Shown here: one piece after another, positions 40,100 to 48,446 of the stretch | How the letters are laid out: every line of letters begins with the position of its first letter | Position numbering within the stretch: the stretch's first letter is position 1 | DNA from: an uncultured Planococcus sp. | GTDB lineage: Bacteria > Bacillota > Bacilli > Bacillales_A > Planococcaceae | Reading direction: 5' to 3' | Assembly: GCA_947502505.1 (NCBI GenBank) | Contig: CANNAE010000002.1 | Coordinates: forward strand, 536,332 to 600,331 | DNA length: 64,000 nt | Translations under genes and position numbers: made by a program | Notes under the pieces: generated by a model | What the model saw: only the letters and a program-made list of their open reading frames with translations | The model's database searches: none | Told to the model about the DNA's origin: nothing

Positions 40100-40660
40100 G
40101 TGTTGCCTGTGGAACCGCATAAAACCATCGAGTTGAATATAGAAGAAATCGCGCCAAAAGCGCTGTGGTTCAATATTGGGCTGGTCGCTGTTTTTGCGCT
40201 CGCCTATCAGTTGTTCCGAGAACCCTTGTCTTTCGGCTTTTCGCTGTTCGGCATCCTTTATTTCTTGGGCGGTTATGCGTTATTGATCGTGCTGCATGAA
40301 TTGTTCCATTTAATCGGCTTTGTCGCCTTCGGCAAAGTGCCGGTGTCGTCGCTTCAATACGGCCTTAATTTAAAATTGGGCATCGCCTATGCGACGAGCG
40401 ACCGGCCCGTGAAAAATCGGGCGATGCGTGCCGTTCTGCTGCTGCCGTTCTGGATGACGGCGGTTTTGCCGAGCATCATCGGCTTTTGGGCCGGCGACCA
40501 AGTGCTGGTCTTGCTCGGCGCCATGCTGACAGCCGGCGCATTCGGCGACTTCCTCATGTACAGGGAATTGCGCAAAGAGCCGAATGATGCGTGGATATTG
40601 GACGACCAAGATCTCCCCCGCCTCCACGTTTATTCCAGCTATCCGCCGCTTGATGAATGA
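40100..40660 (+). CDS. DUF3267 membrane protein with HExxH motif
   Basis: 186 residues with about four hydrophobic helices. HELFHLIGFVAFGKVPVSSLQYG (about residues 65-87) contains an HExxH zinc-protease motif in a membrane helix, as in DUF3267 proteins, which look like site-2-protease relatives. Proteolysis is unproven. The start is GTG 40100 or GTG 40109; neither has a strong RBS. Divergent from the rpsF operon and alone on the plus strand. Confidence 0.78.
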   Translation: MLPVEPHKTIELNIEEIAPKALWFNIGLVAVFALAYQLFREPLSFGFSLFGILYFLGGYALLIVLHELFHLIGFVAFGKVPVSSLQYGLNLKLGIAYATSDRPVKNRAMRAVLLLPFWMTAVLPSIIGFWAGDQVLVLLGAMLTAGAFGDFLMYRELRKEPNDAWILDDQDLPRLHVYSSYPPLDE

Positions 40661-40693
40661 ATGGCAGAATCCCACAAATAAAAAAAGGCGCAG

Positions 40694-41084
40694 CAGTGTT
40701 AAAGAAGTGTATTAATTTAGTTATGAATCAAAATGACGGCATCTTTTCGACACTCAAAAATCAATGAGCTATCTAAGTATTTGGAGAAGCGTTCGCTCGT
40801 AAAACCTTCTGCTCAATAATGCTGCGCATTACTTCGCAAAGATAATGTCTCACGTAGTTCGACTTTATCTTTCCTGCGGGAGCAGCGAAGCGACGGGTTT
40901 GAGAGACCCCGCAGGCAATGGATATGTGAAGCTTTGGCTGAGCATATTCATTTGCGACGCATCTGCTATGCAGATGTAAGAGCACACGGTTTTCGTAGCG
41001 GCTGAGGAGGCTCGATTCCCGCCCGCGGAAAGCGAGCGATAAGCTTCGGAAAATACCACTTCTTAACTTTTTCGACAAACCAAA
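40694..41084 (+). repeat. GC-rich inverted-repeat element (family R2, copy 4, with insertions)
   Basis: It shares both flanks with copy 1 but is about 150 bp longer. Extra segments lie at about 40799-40858 and 40913-41000; the second is a diverged copy of the R3 double hairpin. The core stem CCTGCGGG (about 40873-40880) pairs with CCCGCAGG (about 40907-40914). It fills the 466-bp gap 40661-41126 and contains no gene. Confidence 0.8.
40917..40986. repeat. Double-hairpin repeat (family R3, copy 3), nested in R2 copy 4
   Basis: The first hairpin is GATATGT (40921-40927) with GCATATT (40942-40948); the second is CATCTGC (40960-40966) with GCAGATG (40970-40976). The linker ATTTGCGACG is as in copies 1 and 2, but the first stem sequence differs on both sides while still pairing. 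Confidence 0.75.
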
Positions 41085-41121
41085 AGAAGGCACAGCAAAT
41101 TTCCTGCTGTGCCTTCTTTTT
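41083..41121. terminator. Terminator after the gamma-glutamylcyclotransferase-like gene
   Basis: Perfect 16-bp stem AAAAGAAGGCACAGCA/TGCTGTGCCTTCTTTT with a 7-nt loop, adjoining the right end of the R2 element. Confidence 0.9.
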
Positions 41122-41126
41122 AATTT

Positions 41127-41510
41127 CTATCTCGCAAATGACCGTTCCACGTCCCAGACGCCTTCCGGGATATATTCCTTCAACAACCGCTCCGCTTTCG
41201 CCGTATAGACGATGGCTTGTGTGGTGCCGCGTTCGGTTTCCACTTCGATTGTCAGTCGGTCGTACATGTCCGTTTTTGCATTCCCTGAATAATCCTCCAG
41301 GTCGTTGATCGCCGGCCATAAGACATCCGGAATGTCGTAAAGCTCCCCGTGGATAGTATCGTCCCCCGATAAAGCGAGCGCCGGATAGCCGAGCCCCGTG
41401 TCATACAAGCTTCCTGAAATCGTTACATGCTCTTCCACCAATTCCGCTTCTTCCAGATAGAAATGGTATTTGCCGCCTCTTTTCAAGGTTCCATATGCGA
41501 ATAAATACAT
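41127..41510 (-). CDS. Gamma-glutamylcyclotransferase-fold (AIG2/YtfP-like) protein
   Basis: 127 residues of the GGCT/AIG2 fold. The opening MYLFAYGTLKRGGKYHFYL contains the YGTLxxG signature, and HGELYDI and LEDYSG follow; the usual catalytic Glu of the family probably lies in the latter. Members act on gamma-glutamyl amines or peptides; the substrate is unknown. ATG 41510 follows AGGAGGGAAA. Confidence 0.87.
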   Translation of the reverse strand: MYLFAYGTLKRGGKYHFYLEEAELVEEHVTISGSLYDTGLGYPALALSGDDTIHGELYDIPDVLWPAINDLEDYSGNAKTDMYDRLTIEVETERGTTQAIVYTAKAERLLKEYIPEGVWDVERSFAR

Positions 41511-41530
41511 TCGTTTCCCTCCTCATAAAA

Positions 41531-41557
41531 AACCGGATGCTCAAAAAGCACCCGGTT
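41531..41557 (-). terminator. Terminator after ychF
   Basis: Stem AACCGG-TGCT/AGCA-CCGGTT with one internal mismatch, then TTTTTTATG on the minus strand. It lies about 80 bp after the ychF stop. Confidence 0.75.
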
Positions 41558-41637
41558 CGGTATTCTTTGCCAGCCGCCAATCCTTTGTTAATTTGTTTCC
41601 ATGGCGATGACTGACGATAAGCTATTAGGCACAAGCC

Positions 41638-42738
41638 TTATACATTGAATCTGAACAGCATGACATCGCCGTCTTTGACGATGTATTCCTTGCCTTCTTG
41701 GCGCACTTTTCCGGCTTCTTTCGCCGCTGCCATCGAACCGGCTTCCACCAATTCGTCGTAAGCGACGGTTTCTGCGCGGATAAAGCCGCGTTCGAAGTCG
41801 GAGTGGATGATGCCCGCACATTGCGGGGCTTTCATGCCTTTTTTGAATGTCCATGCACGCACTTCCTGCACGCCGGCAGTGAAGTAAGTAGCAAGCCCAA
41901 GCAAGTTATAAGCGGCTTTGACCAATTGATCAAGACCTGATTCTTCGATGCCGAGCTCTTCGAGGAACATTTCTTTCTCTTCATCGTCAAGCTCTGCCAT
42001 TTCTTCTTCGATCTTCGCACAGACGACGATGACGTCGGAATCATGGCCAGCTGCGTAATCACGCACTTGCTGGACATATTCGTTGCTTGCCGCATCAGCG
42101 ATTTCATCTTCCGATACGTTCGCTACGTACAACATCGGCTTGAGCGTCAACAAATTCAAGCCTTTGGCGATTTTCAGCTCATCTTCCGTGAAGTCAATCG
42201 AGCGGGCCAATTCGCCGTTCTCGAAAGCTTCGCGAAGTTTCACCAATACCGGCTCTTCAGCGACAGCGTCTTTGTCTTTTTGCTTCAACAGCTTGGCGTT
42301 GCGGCTGATGCGTTTTTCGATGCTTTCCATATCCGCAAGAACCAATTCCAGGTTGATGACTTCGATATCGGAAACCGGGTCAACTCCGCCAGAAACGTGC
42401 GTGATATTGTCATCAGCAAAGCAGCGGACTACTTGCGTGATGGCATCAACTTCGCGGATATGGGCGAGGAATTTGTTTCCGAGCCCTTCCCCTTTGCTGG
42501 CGCCTTTGACGATTCCGGCAATGTCCGTGAATTCGAACGCAGTCGGGATGGTTTTTTTCGGCTCGACCAATTCCGTCAGTTTATCGAGGCGCTCATCTGG
42601 CACTTCGACGATGCCGACGTTTGGATCTATCGTACAGAACGGGTAGTTCGCCGCTTCGGCGCCCGCTTTCGTAATAGCGTTGAATAATGTGGATTTCCCT
42701 ACGTTTGGTAATCCTACAATCCCTGCAGTTAATGCCAA
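41638..42738 (-). CDS. ychF: Ribosome-associated ATPase YchF/OLA1
   Basis: A 366-residue Obg-related P-loop protein that prefers ATP and binds the ribosome. G1 GIVGLPNVGKSTLFNAIT, switch II DIAGIVKGASKGEGLGN, a coiled-coil insertion and the C-terminal TGS domain ending MLFRFNV. I choose TTG 42738 (reads MALTAGIVGL), which gives exactly the family length and sits 11 nt from AAAGG; a GTG three codons upstream is only 2 nt from that RBS. Confidence 0.96.
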   Translation of the reverse strand: MALTAGIVGLPNVGKSTLFNAITKAGAEAANYPFCTIDPNVGIVEVPDERLDKLTELVEPKKTIPTAFEFTDIAGIVKGASKGEGLGNKFLAHIREVDAITQVVRCFADDNITHVSGGVDPVSDIEVINLELVLADMESIEKRISRNAKLLKQKDKDAVAEEPVLVKLREAFENGELARSIDFTEDELKIAKGLNLLTLKPMLYVANVSEDEIADAASNEYVQQVRDYAAGHDSDVIVVCAKIEEEMAELDDEEKEMFLEELGIEESGLDQLVKAAYNLLGLATYFTAGVQEVRAWTFKKGMKAPQCAGIIHSDFERGFIRAETVAYDELVEAGSMAAAKEAGKVRQEGKEYIVKDGDVMLFRFNV

Positions 42739-42818
42739 AGGATTCACGACCTTTCTTTTTCGCTCACAAATTTTGCAACCATTCCATTATAGAAAGAGGA
42801 GGCGGAAATGTCCATTCC

Positions 42819-43019
42819 TCATTCCGCCTCGGCCTTCACCAATACTTTTTTCATTTTTTTATTGAACTCCGCACGAGGCAGCATAACGCTGTGCTGGCAG
42901 CCTTCGCATTTGATGCGGATGTCGGCGCCCATGCGGATAATTTTCCAGGCATTCGCCCCGCATGGATGCCCTTTTTTCATTTCGACAATATCATTCAACC
43001 CAAATTCCTTCATTTCCAT
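42819..43019 (-). CDS. yyzM: DUF951 protein YyzM
   Basis: A 66-residue basic protein of the YyzM/DUF951 family, next to ychF as in other Bacillales. It reads FGLNDIVEMKKGHPCGANAWKIIRMGADIRIKCEGCQHSVMLPR; Cys20 and the CEGC pair suggest a zinc or nucleic-acid binding patch. Function unknown. It begins 15 bp after the MscS gene. Confidence 0.9.
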   Translation of the reverse strand: MEMKEFGLNDIVEMKKGHPCGANAWKIIRMGADIRIKCEGCQHSVMLPRAEFNKKMKKVLVKAEAE

Positions 43020-43034
43020 GGCTGCATCCCCCTG

Positions 43035-43937
43035 TCATTTATTCGCATTCGATGAAACCGGATCGCCGGGATCGCGGTGCATGACCACCATGCGAGGATA
43101 CGGCAATTCGACTCCACGCTGATCGAGAAACTCCTTCAAGTCGCGGCGCATTCTGCGGGATACGGCAAAATGCTGCATCGGCAAAGTTTCAGCCGTCAAG
43201 CGCATGACCACTTCGGTCGCTGTCATATTTTGCACGCCCAGCAGTTCAGCCGGGCTGATGACTTCTTCGTAAGTAGGCTGGACCGTTTCCAGAAATTCCA
43301 GGATCAGCCGTTCCACTTTGGCCAAATCGGAATCGTGCGAAACGCTCAAGTCCACGACCGCAGTCGAATTGTGAAGCGAGAAATTGACGACTTCTGTCAC
43401 CGTGCCGTTCGGGAAGATAAACAGTTCACCCGTCCACGCTTGGACTTTTGTCGTGCGCAGCCCGATTTCCTGAACAGTTCCCTCGGCTTGGTTGATACGG
43501 ACATAATCACCGACTGAAAACTGGTCTTCGAAGATAATGAAGAAACCCGTGATAACATCGCGCACCAAGTTCTGGGCACCGAAGCCGACAGCGAGGCCAA
43601 TAACACCGGCACCGGCGATAATCCCGCTAATATCAATCGAAAATGCCGATAGTATGGCGACCACTGCCATAAATCCAATGACGTATGTAACGATATTTTC
43701 CACTAATTTCGATAAAGTTTGGTGACGGCGTCCGGTTGTTTTGATGGGCCCTCTTAATTGGACCGAAAACGATTTGCGGATGATCACCCGCATGACACGC
43801 GTCAATAGATAGGCACCGGCAGCAATTAATATGACACGCAGCGCTACTCCGGAAATATCAATCCACATTTCCTCATCGAGCAGCTTCGTTGTCATCTGAT
43901 TAACAAATCTCTCCACAACGCTTCTTTCAAAAAACAC
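43035..43937 (-). CDS. Small-conductance mechanosensitive channel (MscS family)
   Basis: 300 residues. Three TMs (about 27-45, 80-105 and 108-130), the pore helix GIIAGAGVIGLAVGFGAQNLVRDVITGFFIIFEDQFSVGDYVRI in the usual Gly/Ala-rich form, then the beta domain (TEVVNFSLHNSTAVVDLSV) and C-terminal alpha-beta domain. It releases solutes on osmotic downshock. It resembles B. subtilis YkuT/YhdY-type channels. In line with yyzM and DUF554. Confidence 0.95.
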   Translation of the reverse strand: MFFERSVVERFVNQMTTKLLDEEMWIDISGVALRVILIAAGAYLLTRVMRVIIRKSFSVQLRGPIKTTGRRHQTLSKLVENIVTYVIGFMAVVAILSAFSIDISGIIAGAGVIGLAVGFGAQNLVRDVITGFFIIFEDQFSVGDYVRINQAEGTVQEIGLRTTKVQAWTGELFIFPNGTVTEVVNFSLHNSTAVVDLSVSHDSDLAKVERLILEFLETVQPTYEEVISPAELLGVQNMTATEVVMRLTAETLPMQHFAVSRRMRRDLKEFLDQRGVELPYPRMVVMHRDPGDPVSSNANK

Positions 43938-43958
43938 GTCTACACCTTCTTTAATTAC

Positions 43959-44672
43959 TTACATCAGATTGAATTTAAACACGGCCGTGACAAGAAACGC
44001 AACTACAATGATCCCCGGCAATAAGTTCGCGACACGGATTTTCGTGATGCCCATCAAATTAAGCCCAATTGCCGCAATCATGACCCCTCCAGTCGCCGTC
44101 ATCTCAGTGATGAACAGGTCAAGCGCCGCTTCCGGAATGAGCAAACTAATCTGTGTGGCAAACATGGCGATCAAGCCCTGGTAAACGAATACCGGGATCG
44201 CCGACAGCATGACGCCAATGCCGAGTGTCGATGCGAGGATGATCGACGTAAAGCCATCGATGATCCCTTTGGACACAAGGACACCGTGTTCATTGCTGAG
44301 GCCGCTCTCCAATGCGCCGATAATGCCCATCGCGCCGATGACAAAAATCAATGTCGCTGTAACAAACCCTTGCGCCAGGCTGCCCTGGCTTTCTTTTGTG
44401 CCGAGCATCCGTTCAATCCAGCGGCCGAATGCATTCAGTTTATCTTCGAGTCTCGCCCATTCGCCAATCACTGCGCCAAGCACCAGGCTGATGATGACGA
44501 TAACGAAATTCTGGCTTTCAAAGCCCATCTGCAAGCCCAATACAACGACTACCAACCCAATGACATACATGACCGTTTCTTTCATCTTGTCGGGAATATT
44601 GCGCAATGCCCGCCCGATCAATGTTCCTATGACAATTAAAACCGCGTTGACCAATGTTCCCCAAAGAACCAT
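43959..44672 (-). CDS. DUF554 membrane protein
   Basis: 237 residues with about seven hydrophobic helices: MVLWGTLVNAVLIVIGTLIGRAL, VMYVIGLVVVVLGLQM and a final LPGIIVVAFLVTAVFKFNLM. The DUF554 family (B. subtilis YdfK) is a putative transporter with internal repeats; the substrate is unknown. ATG 44672 is preferred because GGAGCTCG lies 7 nt upstream; the longer frame to 44741 begins with a basic stretch and no RBS. Confidence 0.88.
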   Translation of the reverse strand: MVLWGTLVNAVLIVIGTLIGRALRNIPDKMKETVMYVIGLVVVVLGLQMGFESQNFVIVIISLVLGAVIGEWARLEDKLNAFGRWIERMLGTKESQGSLAQGFVTATLIFVIGAMGIIGALESGLSNEHGVLVSKGIIDGFTSIILASTLGIGVMLSAIPVFVYQGLIAMFATQISLLIPEAALDLFITEMTATGGVMIAAIGLNLMGITKIRVANLLPGIIVVAFLVTAVFKFNLM

Positions 44673-44892
44673 ATTCGAGCTCCTTCCTCTTTGTGCTTCG
44701 GAATATGCAGAGCGTACGCCTCTTCTTCCTCTTTCTATCAAGTTCCAAAAGCCTTCCGCCGAGCCTCGCTATTTCCCGTTTCAAAGAAATGCCTATTCCC
44801 CGTCTCCGGAAAATAGGCCGTCTTCATACCGATTTAACGGTTCATTTGGATAAAAGCGGGCGTGAATACACAAGCCCTCTTAAATGAGCGCA

Positions 44893-45726
44893 TTATTTCA
44901 GCAAATCCAAGATCCGCTCCAAATCGTCTTCTGAGAAAAACTCGATTTCGATCTTGCCTTTGTTTTTCTGTTTTTTGATCTGGACATTCGTGCCGAAACG
45001 GTCACGCAGCTCAGATTGTTTTTCTTCTATAAAGATATCCTTTTTCTTTTCTGGTGTTTCACGTGGAACATTATCGTTCAGGCGCTGCACCAGGTTTTCC
45101 AGTTGGCGAACATTCAAAGCTTCTTTCACTGCTTTTTGCGCCGTTTCAGCAATGTTCTTTTTGCTGCGCAAGCCAAGCAAGGTCCGGCCATGCCCCATCG
45201 ACAGCTTCTTATCCGAAATGAGATCACGCACTTCTTTCGGCAAAGTCAGCAAACGAATGTGATTGGTGATATGCGGGCGGCTTTTGCCAAGACGGAACGC
45301 TAGTTGTTCTTGTGTCAGGCTCAGTGTATCCATCAGCTTCTGGTAGGCTTCGGCTTCTTCGATTGGCGTCAAATCCTCGCGCTGCAAGTTTTCAAGGATC
45401 GCCAGTTCCATCATCTGCTGGTCATTGAACTCTTTGACGATAGCGGGAACTTCCTTCAACTTGCACAATTTAGCAGCCCGGAAACGGCGTTCCCCGACTA
45501 CAAGTTCGAATTTCGCGCCTTTTTTGCGCACGACGACCGGCTGCAAGATGCCGTGCTCGCGGATTGATTCAGCCAGCTCCTCCAACGCTTGCTGGTCGAA
45601 CACCTTACGCGGCTGATGAGGGTTTTCTTTAATATCGGTCAGTTTGATTTGCATCACTTTATCCGTTTCGTTGACCGTTTCTCCAGGAAACAATGCATTA
45701 ATGCCTTTTCCTAATCCTTTAGCCAT
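44893..45726 (-). CDS. parB: Chromosome-partitioning protein ParB (Spo0J)
   Basis: A 277-residue CTP-dependent clamp that loads at parS and recruits SMC. N-terminal ParB/CTPase domain (NPHQPRKVFD, VVGERRFRAAKLC as the GERRxRA box), a HTH domain (LAFRLGKSRPHITNHIRLLTLP) and a C-terminal dimerisation segment. The start overlaps parA by 8 bp. A parS site lies inside its own gene (45055-45070). Confidence 0.98.
   Translation of the reverse strand: MAKGLGKGINALFPGETVNETDKVMQIKLTDIKENPHQPRKVFDQQALEELAESIREHGILQPVVVRKKGAKFELVVGERRFRAAKLCKLKEVPAIVKEFNDQQMMELAILENLQREDLTPIEEAEAYQKLMDTLSLTQEQLAFRLGKSRPHITNHIRLLTLPKEVRDLISDKKLSMGHGRTLLGLRSKKNIAETAQKAVKEALNVRQLENLVQRLNDNVPRETPEKKKDIFIEEKQSELRDRFGTNVQIKKQKNKGKIEIEFFSEDDLERILDLLK
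45055..45070. promoter_or_regulatory. parS site within parB
   Basis: TGTTTCACGTGGAACA, whose reverse complement TGTTCCACGTGAAACA is the same as the parS found in B. subtilis spo0J. One base differs from the perfect palindrome. Confidence 0.95.
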
Positions 45727-46480
45727 TACGAATCACTTCCTTCGCCAATTCTAGGTAAACTTCTGCGCCTCTGGACTTCGGATCATAGATGATGATTGGC
45801 TCTCCGTGGCTCGGGGCCTCGCTCAAACGGACATTGCGCGGGACCACAGTATCGTACACTTTGTCCTGGAAGTATTTCTTCACTTCTTCGATGACTTGCA
45901 TGCCGAGATTGGTCCGTGCATCGTACATCGTCAACAATACGCCATCGATCATGAGGTCATGGTTCAAGTGTTTTTGGACTAGCCGAACCGTGCTCAATAA
46001 TTGGCTTAAACCTTCTAGAGCATAATATTCACATTGTACTGGAATAATAATTCCGTCTGAAGCGGTGAGCGAATTTAAAGTCAACAGGCCGAGCGATGGC
46101 GGACAGTCGATGATGATGTAATCGTATAAATCCTTTACTTCGGCCAAGGCATTTTTCAGCCGTGCTTCGCGTGAAATGGTCGAAACCAATTCAATTTCCG
46201 CGCCGGCCAGTGAAATGGTCGCCGGCACCACATGAAGGTTCTCGACTTTCGTCTCCATGATCGTGTCTTTGACATCCACATCGTCAATGAGGATTTCGTA
46301 GATGCATTGATCGACATCGCCTTTATTGACGCCGACACCACTCGTCGCATTGCCTTGTGGATCGATATCTATTAACAGCACTTTCTTGCCGAGATAAGCA
46401 AGACAGGCACTTAAATTGACTGATGAAGTTGTTTTTCCTACACCGCCCTTTTGATTGGCGATGGCAATCGTTCTACCCAC
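45719..46480 (-). CDS. parA: Chromosome-partitioning ATPase ParA (Soj)
   Basis: A 253-residue Walker-type ATPase that works with ParB and also regulates DnaA. Deviant Walker A NQKGGVGKTTSSVNL (signature and catalytic Lys present), Walker A' LLIDIDPQGNATSG, Walker B YIIIDCPPSLGLL. Length is standard. RBS GGTGCACGAGTGG region is weak. Operon noc-parA-parB direction, with a terminator between noc and parA. Confidence 0.98.
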   Translation of the reverse strand: MGRTIAIANQKGGVGKTTSSVNLSACLAYLGKKVLLIDIDPQGNATSGVGVNKGDVDQCIYEILIDDVDVKDTIMETKVENLHVVPATISLAGAEIELVSTISREARLKNALAEVKDLYDYIIIDCPPSLGLLTLNSLTASDGIIIPVQCEYYALEGLSQLLSTVRLVQKHLNHDLMIDGVLLTMYDARTNLGMQVIEEVKKYFQDKVYDTVVPRNVRLSEAPSHGEPIIIYDPKSRGAEVYLELAKEVIRNG

Positions 46481-46602
46481 TCGTGCACCAACTTTCTTCG
46501 ATACTGTCTTTAGTTTACTGCGGAAACACTTTTATGGCTATCCGCGACAGCTTCCATTTCTATATTGTATCAAATTTCCTGTTTCATAGAGATATATCTG
46601 CC

Positions 46603-46632
46603 AAAAAAAGCCCTTTCCTCAACGGAAAGAGC
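46603..46632 (-). terminator. Terminator after noc
   Basis: Stem GCTCTTTCC/GGAAAGGGC with one wobble and a 5-nt loop, followed by TTTTTTTGG on the minus strand. It overlaps the noc stop region. Confidence 0.7.
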
Positions 46633-46634
46633 GA

Positions 46635-47504
46635 TTATGGGCGTTTTTTCGGAATTTTCACAGTGATTTGATAATAATCTTCGTGTTCTTCTTCTTGTGT
46701 ATCTAGTTTGATGCCGCTTTTTTTGACCATCGATAACGATTCTTTGATGGTATTCATGGCAATGCGCATATCCCGGCTGACAGCTTTTCTGCGTTTCTTG
46801 GGCTTTTTCGGGGCTTGTTCCGCCAAATTTCGGATGCGTTCTTCCAGTTCTTTGACGTTAAGCCCTTCTTCCAATAACTGTTCCAGTAATTGTTGCTGAA
46901 GTTCTGGATCTTTTACCGGCAGCAAAGCGCGGGCATGGCGTTCGGTAATGCTGCGTGTGAGCAATGCCTGCTGGACAGCTTCCGGCAGCTTCAATAGCCG
47001 CAATTTATTGGCGACAGCTGACTGGCTTTTGCCGAGGCGCTGTGCCAAGGCTTCTTGCGTGATTTCCTGGATTTGCAGCAAATTGGAATAGGCATGCGCC
47101 TCTTCAATTGCCGTCAATTCCTCGCGCTGGAGGTTTTCAATCAATGCGATTGAGGCCGTTTCTTTATCGCTCAATTGGCGGACGATTGCTGGAACTTCCT
47201 CCCAGCCAAGTGAAGTCATCGCCCGGAAGCGCCTTTCCCCTGCAATGATTTCATAGAAACCTTCCTGCTGTGAATCCCTGACGACGATCGGCTGGATGAC
47301 GCCGTGGACATGAATCGTACGGGCCAATTCTTCGATTTTTTCTTCGTCGAAAACGGTCCGCGGCTGGAATTGGTTCGCATGGATTTTCTCCAACGGGATT
47401 TTCACGACTTCTTCAGAAGCATGGCTTGAAGCTTCTGCTGTTGCTGCATCACTTGCTTTGTCGCCGCCTCCGAAAAGACGGGCAAAAGGACTTTTCATGC
47501 TCAA
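46635..47504 (-). CDS. noc: Nucleoid occlusion protein Noc
   Basis: A 289-residue ParB paralogue that binds NBS DNA and the membrane to block division over the nucleoid. The N-terminus [14 protein letters not shown] is the amphipathic membrane-binding helix; then the CTPase domain ([25 protein letters not shown]), the HTH ([22 protein letters not shown]) and the C-terminal domain. It is distinct from ParB by its helix and position between rsmG and parA. Confidence 0.96.
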   Translation of the reverse strand: MSMKSPFARLFGGGDKASDAATAEASSHASEEVVKIPLEKIHANQFQPRTVFDEEKIEELARTIHVHGVIQPIVVRDSQQEGFYEIIAGERRFRAMTSLGWEEVPAIVRQLSDKETASIALIENLQREELTAIEEAHAYSNLLQIQEITQEALAQRLGKSQSAVANKLRLLKLPEAVQQALLTRSITERHARALLPVKDPELQQQLLEQLLEEGLNVKELEERIRNLAEQAPKKPKKRRKAVSRDMRIAMNTIKESLSMVKKSGIKLDTQEEEHEDYYQITVKIPKKRP

Positions 47505-47567
47505 GCACCACCTTATTAAAAACTTGCTCTTGTTGTTTCATTCCAAAGACGCAATGACAGTTCCATA

Positions 47568-47583
47568 TGTTCCACGTGAAACA
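47568..47583. promoter_or_regulatory. parS site between noc and rsmG
   Basis: TGTTCCACGTGAAACA, identical in sequence to the site in parB (read on the other strand). Located 15 bp before the rsmG stop edge, about 7 kb from oriC. Confidence 0.95.
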
Positions 47584-48297
47584 TTAGCTAATTGGCGATT
47601 TGTTCGGCATGCCCGCTTTTCTCGGGTATTTCTTCGGCGTTGCCTTGAACTTCCGGAACACTTGGATATGGCGTTCGCTTTCTTCCATCGGCAAGAGGAA
47701 GGAATGAACGGCTTCTTGCTTTACCCCGAGAACTTGCAGCGCTTTCTCAGCGTCTTTCAGTTCATCAGGCGCTGATGCAGCTTTCATGGCCGCAAATGCC
47801 CCGCCTTGTTTAACGAGCGGCACACATAGTTCTGCCAACACCGATAATCTTGCCACAGCACGGGCAGTTACGATGTCATAACTTGCGCGATGCTCTGACT
47901 GGCCAAAATCTTCTGCACGCGAGTGAACAAAAGAAACTTTATCCAGTTTTAAGGCTTCGCTCAAATGGTTCAAGAATTGAATGCGTTTGTTCAATGAATC
48001 GACGATCGCCACTTCGATATGGGGGAAGCAGATTTTGAGCGGGATGCTCGGGAATCCAGCGCCTGCCCCGACGTCGCATAGCGACAGCGGCTTTGTAAAG
48101 TCCATATAGAAAGCAGCGCTGATGGAGTCGTAGAAATGCTTCAAATACACATCTTCTTTCTCCGTAATGGCCGTCAAATTCATTTTTTCGTTCCATTCAA
48201 CGAGTTCTTTATGGTAGATGCGGAATTGCTCCAACTGGCGCTCGGAAAGTTCGATGCCTTGTTGTGCCAGCGCTTGCGCAAATTGCTGTTCGTTCAT
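47584..48297 (-). CDS. rsmG: 16S rRNA (guanine527-N7)-methyltransferase RsmG (GidB)
   Basis: A 237-residue AdoMet enzyme that methylates G527 of 16S rRNA; loss gives low-level streptomycin resistance in other bacteria. The AdoMet motif [17 protein letters not shown], then [11 protein letters not shown] and [11 protein letters not shown] match the family. ATG 48297 is chosen with AGAGGGGGACC upstream; the frame is open back to 48324. Follows mnmG, as usual. Confidence 0.97.
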   Translation of the reverse strand: MNEQQFAQALAQQGIELSERQLEQFRIYHKELVEWNEKMNLTAITEKEDVYLKHFYDSISAAFYMDFTKPLSLCDVGAGAGFPSIPLKICFPHIEVAIVDSLNKRIQFLNHLSEALKLDKVSFVHSRAEDFGQSEHRASYDIVTARAVARLSVLAELCVPLVKQGGAFAAMKAASAPDELKDAEKALQVLGVKQEAVHSFLLPMEESERHIQVFRKFKATPKKYPRKAGMPNKSPIS

Positions 48298-48364
48298 TAT
48301 AGGTCCCCCTCTCACCTGTCTCACCGCATGGCTGCGGGAGCGGGATTAGCGTTTTTATGTAAAA

Positions 48365-48396
48365 GCAAATGGGCTGGCGGATACCAGCCCATTTCG
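48365..48396 (-). terminator. Terminator after mnmG
   Basis: Perfect 11-bp stem AAATGGGCTGG/CCAGCCCATTT with a 6-nt loop and GCTTTTACAT on the minus exit side. It lies about 50 bp after the mnmG stop and before rsmG, so rsmG may be partly separated. Confidence 0.7.
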
Positions 48397-48446
48397 AGTT
48401 CTGTTATGTGCTGGCGGCTATGCCGCCCAGTGAGCTCAAATCCCAA

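Noticed and set aside
44760..44820. Noc-binding-like half site (ATTTCCCG) near parB
   Set aside because: Only one half of the palindrome is present.
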